In this document: piece after piece, positions 16,678 through 24,888 of the stretch
Numbering within the stretch: position 1 is the first letter of the stretch
Layout of the letters: each line of letters opens with the position of its first letter
Notes under the pieces: generated by a model
What the model saw: the letters and a program-made list of their open reading frames with translations, nothing else
What the model was told of the DNA's origin: nothing
The model's database searches: none
Assembly (NCBI GenBank): GCA_029938555.1
Contig: JAOZUR010000030.1
Location: 1-32,829 of the forward strand
Direction: 5' to 3'
Source of the DNA: Candidatus Sabulitectum sp.
GTDB taxonomy: Bacteria > Fermentibacterota > Fermentibacteria > Fermentibacterales > JCC-6
DNA length: 32,829 nt
Translations under genes and position numbers: made by a program

Positions 16678-18390
16678 CTACCGAAGAACAGATACCCTTG
16701 CAGTTTCTACAGAATTTTCATGTCTGAGAACCACAAAGTAAGTTCCGGAAGAAAGGTCAGTTTGGAAATCTACAGAGTTAAAACCCTGCTGTGCTTCGCC
16801 GGAAAACAGAGTAGAAACTCTGCGTCCGTTAAGATCTATTACGGATAGATCAGCAAAACCAGTTGAAGGTAGGTTGAAAGTAACAGAAGAACCGGTTACA
16901 ACTGGATTAGATGTTATTACTAACTCAGTTGAAACAAAGGTTTCACCCTCTTCAATTCCAGTACTGTAGGATATCTCGTAATCAAATTCAGCTGTGAATG
17001 ATGTCTCTGCCATAAAAGCAGGGAAGAAGATTGCGTAGTCATAACCTGTTGTTGGAACGGCTACTGTTTTTTCACCGGTTTGTGGGTTGCAGGCATACCA
17101 GTTGAACTCGAAACCACTTTCGTTAAAAATAATTGCTCCCAGGTTCCAGTCAAAATTATCTCTTCCATCAAATTCAAACTGAGCATAACCACCCTGATAA
17201 TCAGATAGATCAACTTTTATCCAGGCAATGCCTCTTGTTTCAAGGAAGTAAGTAGAGCTCGCTGGGTGATGATCGCCTGTAAATGGTAGAGTTGTTGTGG
17301 TATTCCATGGAAGAACAATAGCATTTGAAACAGAATCTAGTTCATCATCAAAAAGATTAAAAGCGGCATTATAGAAACTGCCTACGAAGAAACGCCATAC
17401 TCCATACTCCATGAAAGCTTTTTCAAGAGAGCTTCCATAAGAAATAAACATTTCATCTTGAGCAGCCCACATATTTGAACCGGCACCCTCTGCACAATTT
17501 TCCCATACTTTTCTGACAGCTGTCTGATCATCAAACATCAAACCCATCATTCTTGGCCAGAACATTCCACCGTACCAGTATGGGTTACCGGCGTCAATGC
17601 CTTTCCATGGCTTTCTCATGGCTCCGCCGCTATAATAACCTGTCCAGTCGTTAACAGCGTCATAAACCATATCTTCCATCCATACAGCGCAGTTTTCCAT
17701 AAACCAGGTTGGTTCCTGCCAGTCGTAGGAATTCTGAATTGCATGCTGGAATTCATGAGCAGCAGTTACCTTGTTAAGGTTAGCTCCTTGTGTATTGCTA
17801 ATAACTATATGGCTGGCGCTGGATGCATGGGTTGAATCTGCAGGTTTGTATTCTCCGCCACTGGAACAGTAACCGCATGTACCTGGTCCAGCATTCATAA
17901 TATAGATGTCATAAAGGTCATCTCCACCGGCACCATTGTCTGGTGGTGGGACAAAATAACCCATTGTACCGCATTCAGTTGCCCATGAGTAATCTACGTA
18001 TTCAGCAATGTCGTTTGCATAAGTTAGCGAGCTAGCATCACCACCTGTGGTGGTATAGTGAATTCTGAAATGTCCGTCAGGTGAAACAAAACTTTGTGGA
18101 CTTCCTGAAAGTGTTGGTCGATTCACCAAAGAAAGAATTTCTTCAAGGGTAGTTTCTGAAATAATGTCATACATTAGAACTGCTTCATGCAGAGCAGGAG
18201 ATCCACTTCTTACAGGTTCTGTTCCCGCTGTGTATAAGGCAGGTAGTTTGTTTTGGTCAATAACACTGTATACAAGGTAAAGTGCCTTTTGATCAACAGT
18301 TAGATTTTGATCTGTGTTTATTCGCTGAAAGATTGAATCAGCAAATGCACTTATTGTCAAAATCATCAATAAAACAAGAGTTGTTCTCAT
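16678..18390 (-). CDS. Secreted zinc metalloprotease with C-terminal sorting domain (paralogue 1)
   Basis: 570 residues. Signal peptide MRTTLVLLMILTISAFA. The metal site is H212-E-F-Q-H216 with the likely third ligand E232 in WFMENCAVWMED, a gluzincin arrangement. By memory it resembles the MXAN_6640-type putative metalloproteases, with DLYDIYIMNAGPGTCGYC before the site. After a linker containing TGIEEGE, the last 75 or so residues (SNPVVTGSSVTFNLPSTGF, then DLNGRRVSTL and SSGTYFVVL) are a Por-secretion-tail-like beta domain, as used by type IX secretion. Start ATG 18390 with AGGAGG four bases upstream. A terminator hairpin lies between it and paralogue 1's upstream neighbour, and another directly follows it. 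Confidence 0.85.
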   Translation of the reverse strand: MRTTLVLLMILTISAFADSIFQRINTDQNLTVDQKALYLVYSVIDQNKLPALYTAGTEPVRSGSPALHEAVLMYDIISETTLEEILSLVNRPTLSGSPQSFVSPDGHFRIHYTTTGGDASSLTYANDIAEYVDYSWATECGTMGYFVPPPDNGAGGDDLYDIYIMNAGPGTCGYCSSGGEYKPADSTHASSASHIVISNTQGANLNKVTAAHEFQHAIQNSYDWQEPTWFMENCAVWMEDMVYDAVNDWTGYYSGGAMRKPWKGIDAGNPYWYGGMFWPRMMGLMFDDQTAVRKVWENCAEGAGSNMWAAQDEMFISYGSSLEKAFMEYGVWRFFVGSFYNAAFNLFDDELDSVSNAIVLPWNTTTTLPFTGDHHPASSTYFLETRGIAWIKVDLSDYQGGYAQFEFDGRDNFDWNLGAIIFNESGFEFNWYACNPQTGEKTVAVPTTGYDYAIFFPAFMAETSFTAEFDYEISYSTGIEEGETFVSTELVITSNPVVTGSSVTFNLPSTGFADLSVIDLNGRRVSTLFSGEAQQGFNSVDFQTDLSSGTYFVVLRHENSVETARVSVLR

Positions 18391-18400
18391 TTATCCTCCT

Positions 18401-18434
18401 AAAAAAAGGACGGGCGATTTAGTCGCCCGTCCTT
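18401..18434 (-). terminator. Intrinsic terminator between the two metalloprotease genes
   Basis: 12-bp perfect stem AAGGACGGGCGA / TCGCCCGTCCTT (18406-18417 / 18423-18434), loop TTTAG, and a run of T on the minus strand (A 18401-18407). It lies 10 bases after the stop of paralogue 2 and directly before the AGGAGG of paralogue 1, leaving no room for a promoter between. Confidence 0.88.
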
Positions 18435-18444
18435 GGATTTTTAT

Positions 18445-20187
18445 CTAGTTTACCACTACAAATCTTGAAGAACATCCTCCGCCTGGGGCAATAAGCCTAG
18501 CGAAATATGTTCCTGTACCAAGTTCTTCAGTATCAATTGATATGTCGGAATTTCCAGCTGGAAGTTCACCAGCGTGGATGTTCTGTATCATTCTACCAGA
18601 AACATCATAGATGTTCAAAGTAGAGAATCCTGCTGTTGGCAGTGTTACAGTAATAGCAGATGTTCCAGCCATTGGGTTAGAAAGAGGTGTTACAGCAATA
18701 GCTGTGGCCCCTTCGCCTTCTTCAATACCGGTAACAGTAGAAAGTTCAAACACATAAGTTGCTTCAAAGGTAGAGATAGTGAAGTTTTGAATAGCAATAA
18801 TAACTTCATCCCATCCTGTGGCATCTACGCTGAGGTTGATTGTACTTTCCTGATTATAGATTCTTTGGGTGAAGTACGAGTCGGTACCATCTTCTTTGGT
18901 GCTGATAACACCGATTCCCCATTCCCAACCGTCTCTTCCATCAAAATCAAAATTGATCCAGCCGTCATAGTCGGCAACATCAATTTTTACCCATACCATG
19001 CCAAGAGCCTCAGGGCCATAAACACTGTCGGTGAGCATAATTGGAAGTTCATCCATTGTAACATTGTTCCATGGAAGTACAAGGGCGCCTGGAGTCCAGA
19101 TAGATGATTCTTCATATTCGTAATGTTCATCATCTGCACGGTTTCCTGTGAACCAGCGCCAGCAGGAGTATTCCATTAACCAGGTTTCAAAGTCTTTTCC
19201 GTAGTGTTGTGCAGTTCCATCTATGGCACCAAGCATATTTACACCAACGGTGTCGGCACAAAGCTCCCAGACCATTCTTACTGCGTCTGGTGATCCAGTA
19301 CTAACTTCCATGAACATTGGCCATGGAGAACCGCCGTACCAGTACATGGCTGGACTGCGAATATCTCTCCATGACTGTCGGAGACAATTCTCGCCAGAGT
19401 GAAGATACTGTGCATAACCATTAGTATCATAAACTTCATTTTCTATCCATACAGAACAGTTTTCTTTAAACCATGTAGGTTCCGCAGCTTCATAACCTGC
19501 CTGAACACCATGCTGGAATTCATGAGTTGTGGTTTCACGGAGATTTTCGATACCATAACCTGAAACATTATTACTCATGGCAATATGACTTGAGTAATCT
19601 GCTTCCGGTGTGGTTGGATCTGGAAATTCCCCACCTGTTGAACAATAACCCATTGTTCCTGGGTTAAGGCTCATGACATAAACATCATATTTTTCACTTC
19701 CGCCAAGGCCTTGGTCGGAAGGAGGTGCATCGAAATCAAGTTCTTCTATTTGAACTGTCCATGCAAGCTCAAATGCAACTGTTAACTCATCGATATAGGA
19801 CTGGTCAGTGGCGTTTGCACCATTGTCGGTCCAGTGAATAACAAAGTGTTCAGTTTCATCTGTGTACTCTGGGCTTCCTACATTTGGTCTTCCACGAAGA
19901 GGGCCATCAAGTTGCTCTTGAACAGGTACAGAGCATGAGTCATAAAGCTTGACAAGCATATCAAATGCAGCTGTGCCACAAGGCTCAAGTGTTGCTCCAT
20001 CGCTATATTCTAGGGGAATAGCATTGATGTCGTATACACTGTTGTATAGAATGAATACCGCTTCATCTGCAGCCAGTGTACCAGCTTCAAGAGCTTGGTC
20101 TACTCTTGTAGTAATCGCTTCTGCCATGGCAGAACTAGCCAAAATCATGGCTAAGATGATGAACATCAAATTGTTAACTTTGCGCAT
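18445..20187 (-). CDS. Secreted zinc metalloprotease with C-terminal sorting domain (paralogue 2)
   Basis: 580 residues from ATG 20187, which has a GAGGAGA site just upstream and begins a proper signal peptide (MRKVNNLMFIILAMILASSAMA); starts further upstream would put basic residues ahead of it. Zinc motif H222-E-F-Q-H226 with E242 in WFKENCSVWIEN. The pre-site block KYDVYVMSLNPGTMGYCSTGGE parallels paralogue 1. The C-terminus has TGIEEGE and then a sorting domain (SNPMAGTSAITVTLPTAGF, YDVSGRMI, GTGTYFARLI). It is first gene of the minus-strand run and a tandem duplicate of its neighbour. A surface or secreted protease acting on external protein is the likely role; the substrate is unknown. 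Confidence 0.85.
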   Translation of the reverse strand: MRKVNNLMFIILAMILASSAMAEAITTRVDQALEAGTLAADEAVFILYNSVYDINAIPLEYSDGATLEPCGTAAFDMLVKLYDSCSVPVQEQLDGPLRGRPNVGSPEYTDETEHFVIHWTDNGANATDQSYIDELTVAFELAWTVQIEELDFDAPPSDQGLGGSEKYDVYVMSLNPGTMGYCSTGGEFPDPTTPEADYSSHIAMSNNVSGYGIENLRETTTHEFQHGVQAGYEAAEPTWFKENCSVWIENEVYDTNGYAQYLHSGENCLRQSWRDIRSPAMYWYGGSPWPMFMEVSTGSPDAVRMVWELCADTVGVNMLGAIDGTAQHYGKDFETWLMEYSCWRWFTGNRADDEHYEYEESSIWTPGALVLPWNNVTMDELPIMLTDSVYGPEALGMVWVKIDVADYDGWINFDFDGRDGWEWGIGVISTKEDGTDSYFTQRIYNQESTINLSVDATGWDEVIIAIQNFTISTFEATYVFELSTVTGIEEGEGATAIAVTPLSNPMAGTSAITVTLPTAGFSTLNIYDVSGRMIQNIHAGELPAGNSDISIDTEELGTGTYFARLIAPGGGCSSRFVVVN

Positions 20188-20233
20188 AAATCTCCTCTCA
20201 ATATGTTTTTTCCACAAACAAACCCTACCACCT

Positions 20234-20262
20234 AACCTAGGTATTTTCTTTCTCTTTGTCCA
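20234..20262 (-). promoter_or_regulatory. Possible sigma-70 promoter for the minus-strand protease/membrane operon
   Basis: TGGACA (20257-20262, five of six) and TAGGTT (20234-20239, three of six, keeping T1, A2 and T6) with a 17-base spacer, read on the minus strand. It would leave a leader of about 40 bases before ATG 20187. By-eye match only. Confidence 0.33.
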
Positions 20263-20302
20263 TAACAATTTTCAGAGCTAATGAGTTCCATTTTCCTTGA
20301 GG

Positions 20303-20331
20303 TTGCAATAGACACTGGCAGTTTGCATAAT
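20303..20331 (+). promoter_or_regulatory. Possible sigma-70 promoter for the beta-CASP gene
   Basis: TTGCAA (20303-20308, four of six) and CATAAT (20326-20331, five of six) with a 17-base spacer, about 50 bases before the TTG start at 20382, in the gap of the divergent pair. Confidence 0.4.
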
Positions 20332-20381
20332 AAGCATTAGGAGATTAATTATCTGTAAATACCAAATAAAGGAGATGTCTC

Positions 20382-21785
20382 TTGAAAGTTACATTTTATG
20401 GAGCTGCAAAGGCTGTTACCGGTTCACAACACCTTCTGGAAATAGCAGGAAAAAGAATACTACTTGATTGCGGGTTAAGTCAGGGAAGAAGAAATGATAG
20501 TGAGCGTTTAAACAGAGAGTACGGATATGAGCCTGCTTCATTGGATGCTGTAATTCTTTCTCACGCTCATATTGATCACTCAGGAAAACTTCCAGGTCTG
20601 GTGAAAAATGGTTTTAAGGGAATGATTTTTGCCACAGGAGCCACAAGAGATCTTGCTGCAATAATGCTTCCTGATTCAGCGCATATCCAGCAGGCTGATG
20701 CTGAGTACTTGAATAAAAAAAGATTAAGAGATGGGCTGGAGCCTATTGAACCACTTTATGACCTTGAAGATGCTTTATCTGCAATAGAAAAATTTGTTTC
20801 AATTCCGTACGGACTTTCATTTTCGATTTTCCCTGGAATTACACTTCGTTTCCTTGAAGCGGGACATATTCTTGGAAGTGCCCAGGTTGAGCTGACTATT
20901 GAGGAAAAAGGTATAAAGAAGACTTTACTGTTTACCGGTGATCTTGGTCGTTTTGACAGACCTATTCTCAGGGATCCAGATCTTACATCAAGGCCTGATT
21001 TCCTTATAACCGAAAGTACTTATGGCGGAAGAAATCATGAGGCTCAGGAAAAATCTCTGCTTGACCTTGAACAAGTAATCAAGAGAACTGTTAAGAGAGG
21101 GGGAAAAATTGTTATTCCAGCGTTTAGTGTTGGAAGAACCCAAGAAGTATTGTATTTTTTGAATCTCCTTCTTGTTGCAGGAAGACTTCCTAGCATACCT
21201 GTTTACGTGGATTCACCTCTTTCTTTTAACGCTACAGAGGTATTTAAATTGCATCCAGAGGTTTATGACAAGGAACTTCGTGATCTTCTTTATGCAGGTC
21301 ACAGCCCGTTCCAGTTCCCAAATCTTCATTTTGTACAGAATGTTAGCGAGTCGAAAGCTATTAATTTTGCTAAAGAACCTATGATTATTATTTCCGCTTC
21401 TGGAATGTGCGAGAATGGCCGTATCAGGCATCATCTGAAAAACAACATCACTGACCCTCGTGCAACGATAGTTCTTGTGGGATTTATGGCACAACATACA
21501 CTTGGTAGAAAAATAGGCGAACGACGAGAAACAGTTAATATCTTCGGTGAACCTTACTCGGTAAAAGCTGAAATTGTAGACATTGATGGTTTCAGTGCCC
21601 ACGCTGATTCTGACGCTCTGATGCGTTATTTTCACGCTGTGGGGGAAAATGTGAAACAGGTTGCTGTTGTACATGGCGAAGAGAAGTCTGCTGAAGCACT
21701 TGCAGCACTTATTCATAAAGACAAAGAGGTGGAAGTAATAATTCCAGCTTTAGGTGAATCAGTGTACATTAATGGAACAATTTAA
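20382..21785 (+). CDS. Metallo-beta-lactamase/beta-CASP ribonuclease-like protein
   Basis: 467 residues of the CPSF/YsxB-like RNA-processing branch of the metallo-beta-lactamase superfamily. N-terminal MBL motifs are YGAAKAVTGSQHLL, the zinc motif H61-A-H-I-D-H-S-G and the Asp of FTGDLGR. The beta-CASP insert has PAFSVGRTQEVL and ISASGMCENGRIRHHLK; the C-terminal motif is DGFSAHADSDAL. Relatives are exo/endoribonucleases; I do not see a KH domain. TTG start with GGAGATG at 20371-20377. A 61-base gap follows before the outer-membrane protein gene, so it may or may not share transcript with the KDO operon. Probable cytosolic RNase; the RNA target is unknown. Confidence 0.9.
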   Translation: MKVTFYGAAKAVTGSQHLLEIAGKRILLDCGLSQGRRNDSERLNREYGYEPASLDAVILSHAHIDHSGKLPGLVKNGFKGMIFATGATRDLAAIMLPDSAHIQQADAEYLNKKRLRDGLEPIEPLYDLEDALSAIEKFVSIPYGLSFSIFPGITLRFLEAGHILGSAQVELTIEEKGIKKTLLFTGDLGRFDRPILRDPDLTSRPDFLITESTYGGRNHEAQEKSLLDLEQVIKRTVKRGGKIVIPAFSVGRTQEVLYFLNLLLVAGRLPSIPVYVDSPLSFNATEVFKLHPEVYDKELRDLLYAGHSPFQFPNLHFVQNVSESKAINFAKEPMIIISASGMCENGRIRHHLKNNITDPRATIVLVGFMAQHTLGRKIGERRETVNIFGEPYSVKAEIVDIDGFSAHADSDALMRYFHAVGENVKQVAVVHGEEKSAEALAALIHKDKEVEVIIPALGESVYINGTI

Positions 21786-21801
21786 AGTGACTTGATTATA
21801 T

Positions 21802-21828
21802 TTGAGATATCAAGGAAACATGTCTCAA
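21802..21828 (+). other. 9-bp hairpin in the spacer before the outer-membrane protein gene
   Basis: TTGAGATAT (21802-21810) pairs with ATGTCTCAA (21820-21828), with one G-U pair, around a 9-base loop. There is no T-tract, so it is not a normal terminator. It could be a processing or stability element upstream of the KDO operon; that is a guess. Confidence 0.35.
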
Positions 21829-21846
21829 TAAATCTGGAGTGATTTT

Positions 21847-22935
21847 ATGATAATTTTAAGTATTTTTGTAGCCTCTTTAATTTCTGTTACTGGTTTTTCG
21901 CCAGAGTTTCAGCCACCAAGTTATGGTATTGGTGCAGAGACTTTTGGCGGCGGTGTCAGAGGGTTTTCCATGGGTGGTGTGTCTGCTGGAATGGTTGATT
22001 CCAATATGGTTTCAGGTGCCAACCCTTCAGCTTCTGCCTGGGCAGAAAACACCGGACTTTCATGGGGGTCAAAATTCCGTGAAACTGATGATCTGACTTG
22101 GTCAGGCGCATCTTCTTTCCCGGATATTTCCATGATAATGCCTCTTCCGCTTCGATTGCAGTTGTCTGCTTTTCTCAGTAATCGATCCAGGATAAATCTA
22201 GAAGATTCCATTGTTTTTGATAATGGCTCAGGCACCATTAAGTGGACTGGGGGATCAGGTGAATCTTATCTTGGATTAACTACAAGGATTTCAGAGCATT
22301 TGGCTTTTTCAATAGGTGGAAAGTGTTTTTTCGGTTCTGCCCTTGGAGATGCTGTTACTACTCCGGATTCCACAGGTCATATGGTGCCAGTATCCACTAT
22401 TTACAGGGATGATGTTGAGTTTTCTCCGTCATGGGGGCCTGTCCTGGGGGCATTCATGAACTTTGAATATTTTTCCGCAGGATTTTCCATTGTAACAGAC
22501 AGATCTAGTACTTATGAAATAGAAAGAAGTTATGTTGGTGGATCGTCGGCAGATACATCATTTCATTATTCTGTACCTGGCGAACTTACCGTTGGTGTTT
22601 CATCAAGAGTAATTCCCCAGCTTGTTGTTGGTGTAGATTATTTTGCAAGAAAAGCTTTGTCTCTTTTGGGTACTACCACTGAAGAAGGTAGCTATATTGC
22701 TTCCGGTTTTGAATACAGTCCTTTGTCAAGCCTTCGTTTGCGAGGTGGTTATAGAACCATCACAGGTTTATGGCGTGATGGGGCTTCCAGATATTCCGGT
22801 GGAATCGGGTATCTTATTTCCGGTGGAAAAGCTTCATTAGATGTTGGAGTGAGTTATGAAACATGGGGTATTGATGAATCTGAAACTGTAGTATTTGCTT
22901 CAATAAGGACATCAGAGAATTGGCTAGGACGGTAG
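21847..22935 (+). CDS. Predicted outer-membrane beta-barrel protein
   Basis: 362 residues. A signal peptide (MIILSIFVASLISVTGF) is followed by GGGVRGFSMGGVSAGMVDSN and ANPSASAW, the opening seen in FadL/PorV-like barrel proteins of the FCB group (early Gly/Ser-rich stretch with an NPA-like motif). The rest alternates short beta-strands ending in aromatics (LHYSV-type, LRLRGGYRTITG, SLDVGVSYETWG). No known substrate or complex can be assigned. SD TGGAGTG ahead of ATG 21847. It overlaps the kdsB start by 16 bases, so it is the head of the KDO/Lpt operon as read here. A PorV-like role with the sorting-domain proteases is a possibility only. Confidence 0.72.
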   Translation: MIILSIFVASLISVTGFSPEFQPPSYGIGAETFGGGVRGFSMGGVSAGMVDSNMVSGANPSASAWAENTGLSWGSKFRETDDLTWSGASSFPDISMIMPLPLRLQLSAFLSNRSRINLEDSIVFDNGSGTIKWTGGSGESYLGLTTRISEHLAFSIGGKCFFGSALGDAVTTPDSTGHMVPVSTIYRDDVEFSPSWGPVLGAFMNFEYFSAGFSIVTDRSSTYEIERSYVGGSSADTSFHYSVPGELTVGVSSRVIPQLVVGVDYFARKALSLLGTTTEEGSYIASGFEYSPLSSLRLRGGYRTITGLWRDGASRYSGGIGYLISGGKASLDVGVSYETWGIDESETVVFASIRTSENWLGR

Positions 22936-23624
22936 TTTTAATACCTGCCAGAATGGAGTCTACCAGGCTTCCTGGTAAACCTCTGGCAGATATTTGCGGT
23001 AGATCAATGATTCTGAGGGTTCTTGATGGTGCTGTAAAAGCAGACCCTCACAGGCTTATTGTTGCAACAGACTCCACTGAAATTGAAAAAGAAGTTTTAT
23101 CTGCTGGTTATGAGGCGGTTCTTACAGGACCGGCTGTAAGTGGTACCCATCGTGTATATGAAGCATGGAAGGCCCTGGGCTCTCCAGGGGATCGTATTGT
23201 GAATCTTCAAGGGGACGAACCTTTTGTTCAACCGGAGTGGATCAAAGCTCTTTCAACTCAAGTTATGGATACTAATTCTGTAGTGACCCTTGCTCGGAAA
23301 ATATCAGCTGATTCAGGAGCTGTTCCCTCTGTTGTGAAGGTTGTTTTAAATTCTATGGGCGAGGCTTTGTATTTTTCAAGAAGTCCGATTCCATGGGGGG
23401 CTGAACATTACTTTCATCACTTAGGCGTTTATTGTTTCACACCGGAAAGTCTTACAATTTGCGCTGAATCTCCAGAAGGTAATCTTTCAAGAACAGAAAA
23501 GCTTGAGCAACTTGCTTGGATGGAAAATGGTGTAAAAATAAAAGTCATTCCCGGCCAGTGGCAGGCCATGGGGGTAGATACCCCAGAGGATCTTGAGGAG
23601 GCAAGAAGATGGTTCAGAAACTGA
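22920..23624 (+). CDS. kdsB: 3-deoxy-manno-octulosonate cytidylyltransferase
   Basis: Activates KDO as CMP-KDO for addition to lipid A. 234 residues with the family landmarks VLIPARMESTRLPGKPLADI at the N-terminus, VNLQGDEPFVQPEW in the middle, YFSRSPIPW and the C-terminal GVDTPEDLEEARRW. TTG start at 22920 lies inside the end of the outer-membrane protein gene, with AAGGA about 10 bases upstream. Its stop overlaps the kdsA start by 16 bases. Confidence 0.95.
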   Translation: MARTVVLIPARMESTRLPGKPLADICGRSMILRVLDGAVKADPHRLIVATDSTEIEKEVLSAGYEAVLTGPAVSGTHRVYEAWKALGSPGDRIVNLQGDEPFVQPEWIKALSTQVMDTNSVVTLARKISADSGAVPSVVKVVLNSMGEALYFSRSPIPWGAEHYFHHLGVYCFTPESLTICAESPEGNLSRTEKLEQLAWMENGVKIKVIPGQWQAMGVDTPEDLEEARRWFRN

Positions 23625-24412
23625 TAGATACAGGTTTACCAATTTTTATTTTAGGTCCTTGTGGCATTGAATCTGAAAAACTTGTTCTTAAAACAGCAGA
23701 ATTCATTCACGGTTTAAGAAAAAAACATGAAGGCAAAGCTGTTTTTATTTATAAAAGTTCTTTTTTGAAAGACAATAGAACTTCAGAGGGTTCATGGGCC
23801 GGTCCTGGCCTGGAAGAAGGTTTACGAATTCTGGAAAAAGCAGGTAATGAATTCGCTCTTCCGTTAATAACAGATATTCATGTTGCAGAGCAGGCGGAAC
23901 CGGTTGCTCAAGTATGTGATATGCTTCAGATTCCTGCATTTCTCTGTCGCCAGACATCCTTACTTCAGGCAGCTGGTAAAACCGGTATTCCTGTTAATGT
24001 AAAAAAAGGTCAGTTTATGGCTCCTGAAAACATGAAGGGTGCAGTTGATAAGCTTTCTGCATCTGGTTGCCCAACTACATTTCTTACTGAACGAGGTAGT
24101 TTTTTTGGTTATGGTGACCTTGTGGTAGACATGCGATCTTTGACTGTTATGAACAATTTATGTGATGGTGTTATCATGGATCTTACACACTCTTTGCAGA
24201 AGCCTGGAGCTGCCGGTAAATTCACCGGAGGTGATAGATCATTTGTTATGCAGATGGCTCGTGCAGTTGCAGCATGGGGAATTCGGGGAATGTTTGTTGA
24301 GCTTCATCCCAGCCCGAAGGATGCACTTAGTGACAGTGCGGTGATGCTTGATTTTAAACAGGCTGATATGGTTCTTGAAACTGCCCTTGCTCACTGGGAG
24401 GGAACAAACTGA
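23609..24412 (+). CDS. kdsA: 3-deoxy-8-phosphooctulonate synthase, metal-dependent type
   Basis: Condenses phosphoenolpyruvate and arabinose-5-phosphate to KDO-8-phosphate. 267 residues. The N-terminal GPCGIES places Cys18 where metal-dependent enzymes (Aquifex type) have their ligand; E. coli-type metal-free enzymes have Asn. Other landmarks: YKSSFLKDNRTSEGSWAGPG, TDIHV, QIPAFLCRQT, NVKKGQFMAP, LTERG and ELHPSP near the end. The start ATG has a near-perfect GAGGAGG seven bases before it. Stop and kdsC start share one base (TGATG). Confidence 0.95.
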   Translation: MVQKLIDTGLPIFILGPCGIESEKLVLKTAEFIHGLRKKHEGKAVFIYKSSFLKDNRTSEGSWAGPGLEEGLRILEKAGNEFALPLITDIHVAEQAEPVAQVCDMLQIPAFLCRQTSLLQAAGKTGIPVNVKKGQFMAPENMKGAVDKLSASGCPTTFLTERGSFFGYGDLVVDMRSLTVMNNLCDGVIMDLTHSLQKPGAAGKFTGGDRSFVMQMARAVAAWGIRGMFVELHPSPKDALSDSAVMLDFKQADMVLETALAHWEGTN

Positions 24413-24888
24413 TGGATTTAAAAAATGTGCAGCTTTTTGCAATAGATGTTGATGGTACTCTTACAGATGGAAAGATGCTTTACGGGCCGGCAGGGGTTTC
24501 CCAAACCTTCAATTCAAAAGATGGTGAAGGAATTATGCGGCTTCTGGCAAAAGGAGTACATATAGCTTTTGTATCCTTTCGTGATTTCAAATCCACAAGA
24601 AGAAGAGCAGCAGACCTTGGGGTGAAATTGCTTTGTCTTGGAAGTCTTGACAAGGCTGCTTCTGTCACAGAGTTAGCTTTACATTTGAACATACCCCTTG
24701 AAGATGTTCTTTTCATGGGTGACGACTCTAAGGACCTCCCAGCCATGAAGGTATCAGGTAAATCTGCGTGTCCCCGAGATGCCTCCTCAGAGGTAAGGAA
24801 TTTCTGTTCAATTGTTTCTGATGCTGTTGGAGGAGCAGGTGCTGTGAGAGAAATCGCAGACAAGATTCTGGAGGTTTTGGGTGATTGA
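24412..24888 (+). CDS. kdsC: KDO-8-phosphate phosphatase (HAD)
   Basis: Removes the phosphate from KDO-8-phosphate. A 158-residue cap-less C0 HAD enzyme. Motif I is DVDGTLTDG (nucleophile and acid Asp). Motif III has Lys in LGSLDKAA and GDDSKDLPAM. The C-terminal GGAGAVREIAD is the typical KdsC tail. Motif II reads VSFRDF where the family usually has (I/V)TGRxA/S: the Ser/Thr is kept but the Gly is a Phe, which is unusual. It overlaps kdsA by one base and kdsD by eight. Confidence 0.9.
   Translation: MDLKNVQLFAIDVDGTLTDGKMLYGPAGVSQTFNSKDGEGIMRLLAKGVHIAFVSFRDFKSTRRRAADLGVKLLCLGSLDKAASVTELALHLNIPLEDVLFMGDDSKDLPAMKVSGKSACPRDASSEVRNFCSIVSDAVGGAGAVREIADKILEVLGD

Noticed and set aside
24480-24863. 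127-codon open frame on the minus strand
   Set aside because: Antisense to kdsC, whose motifs are clear.
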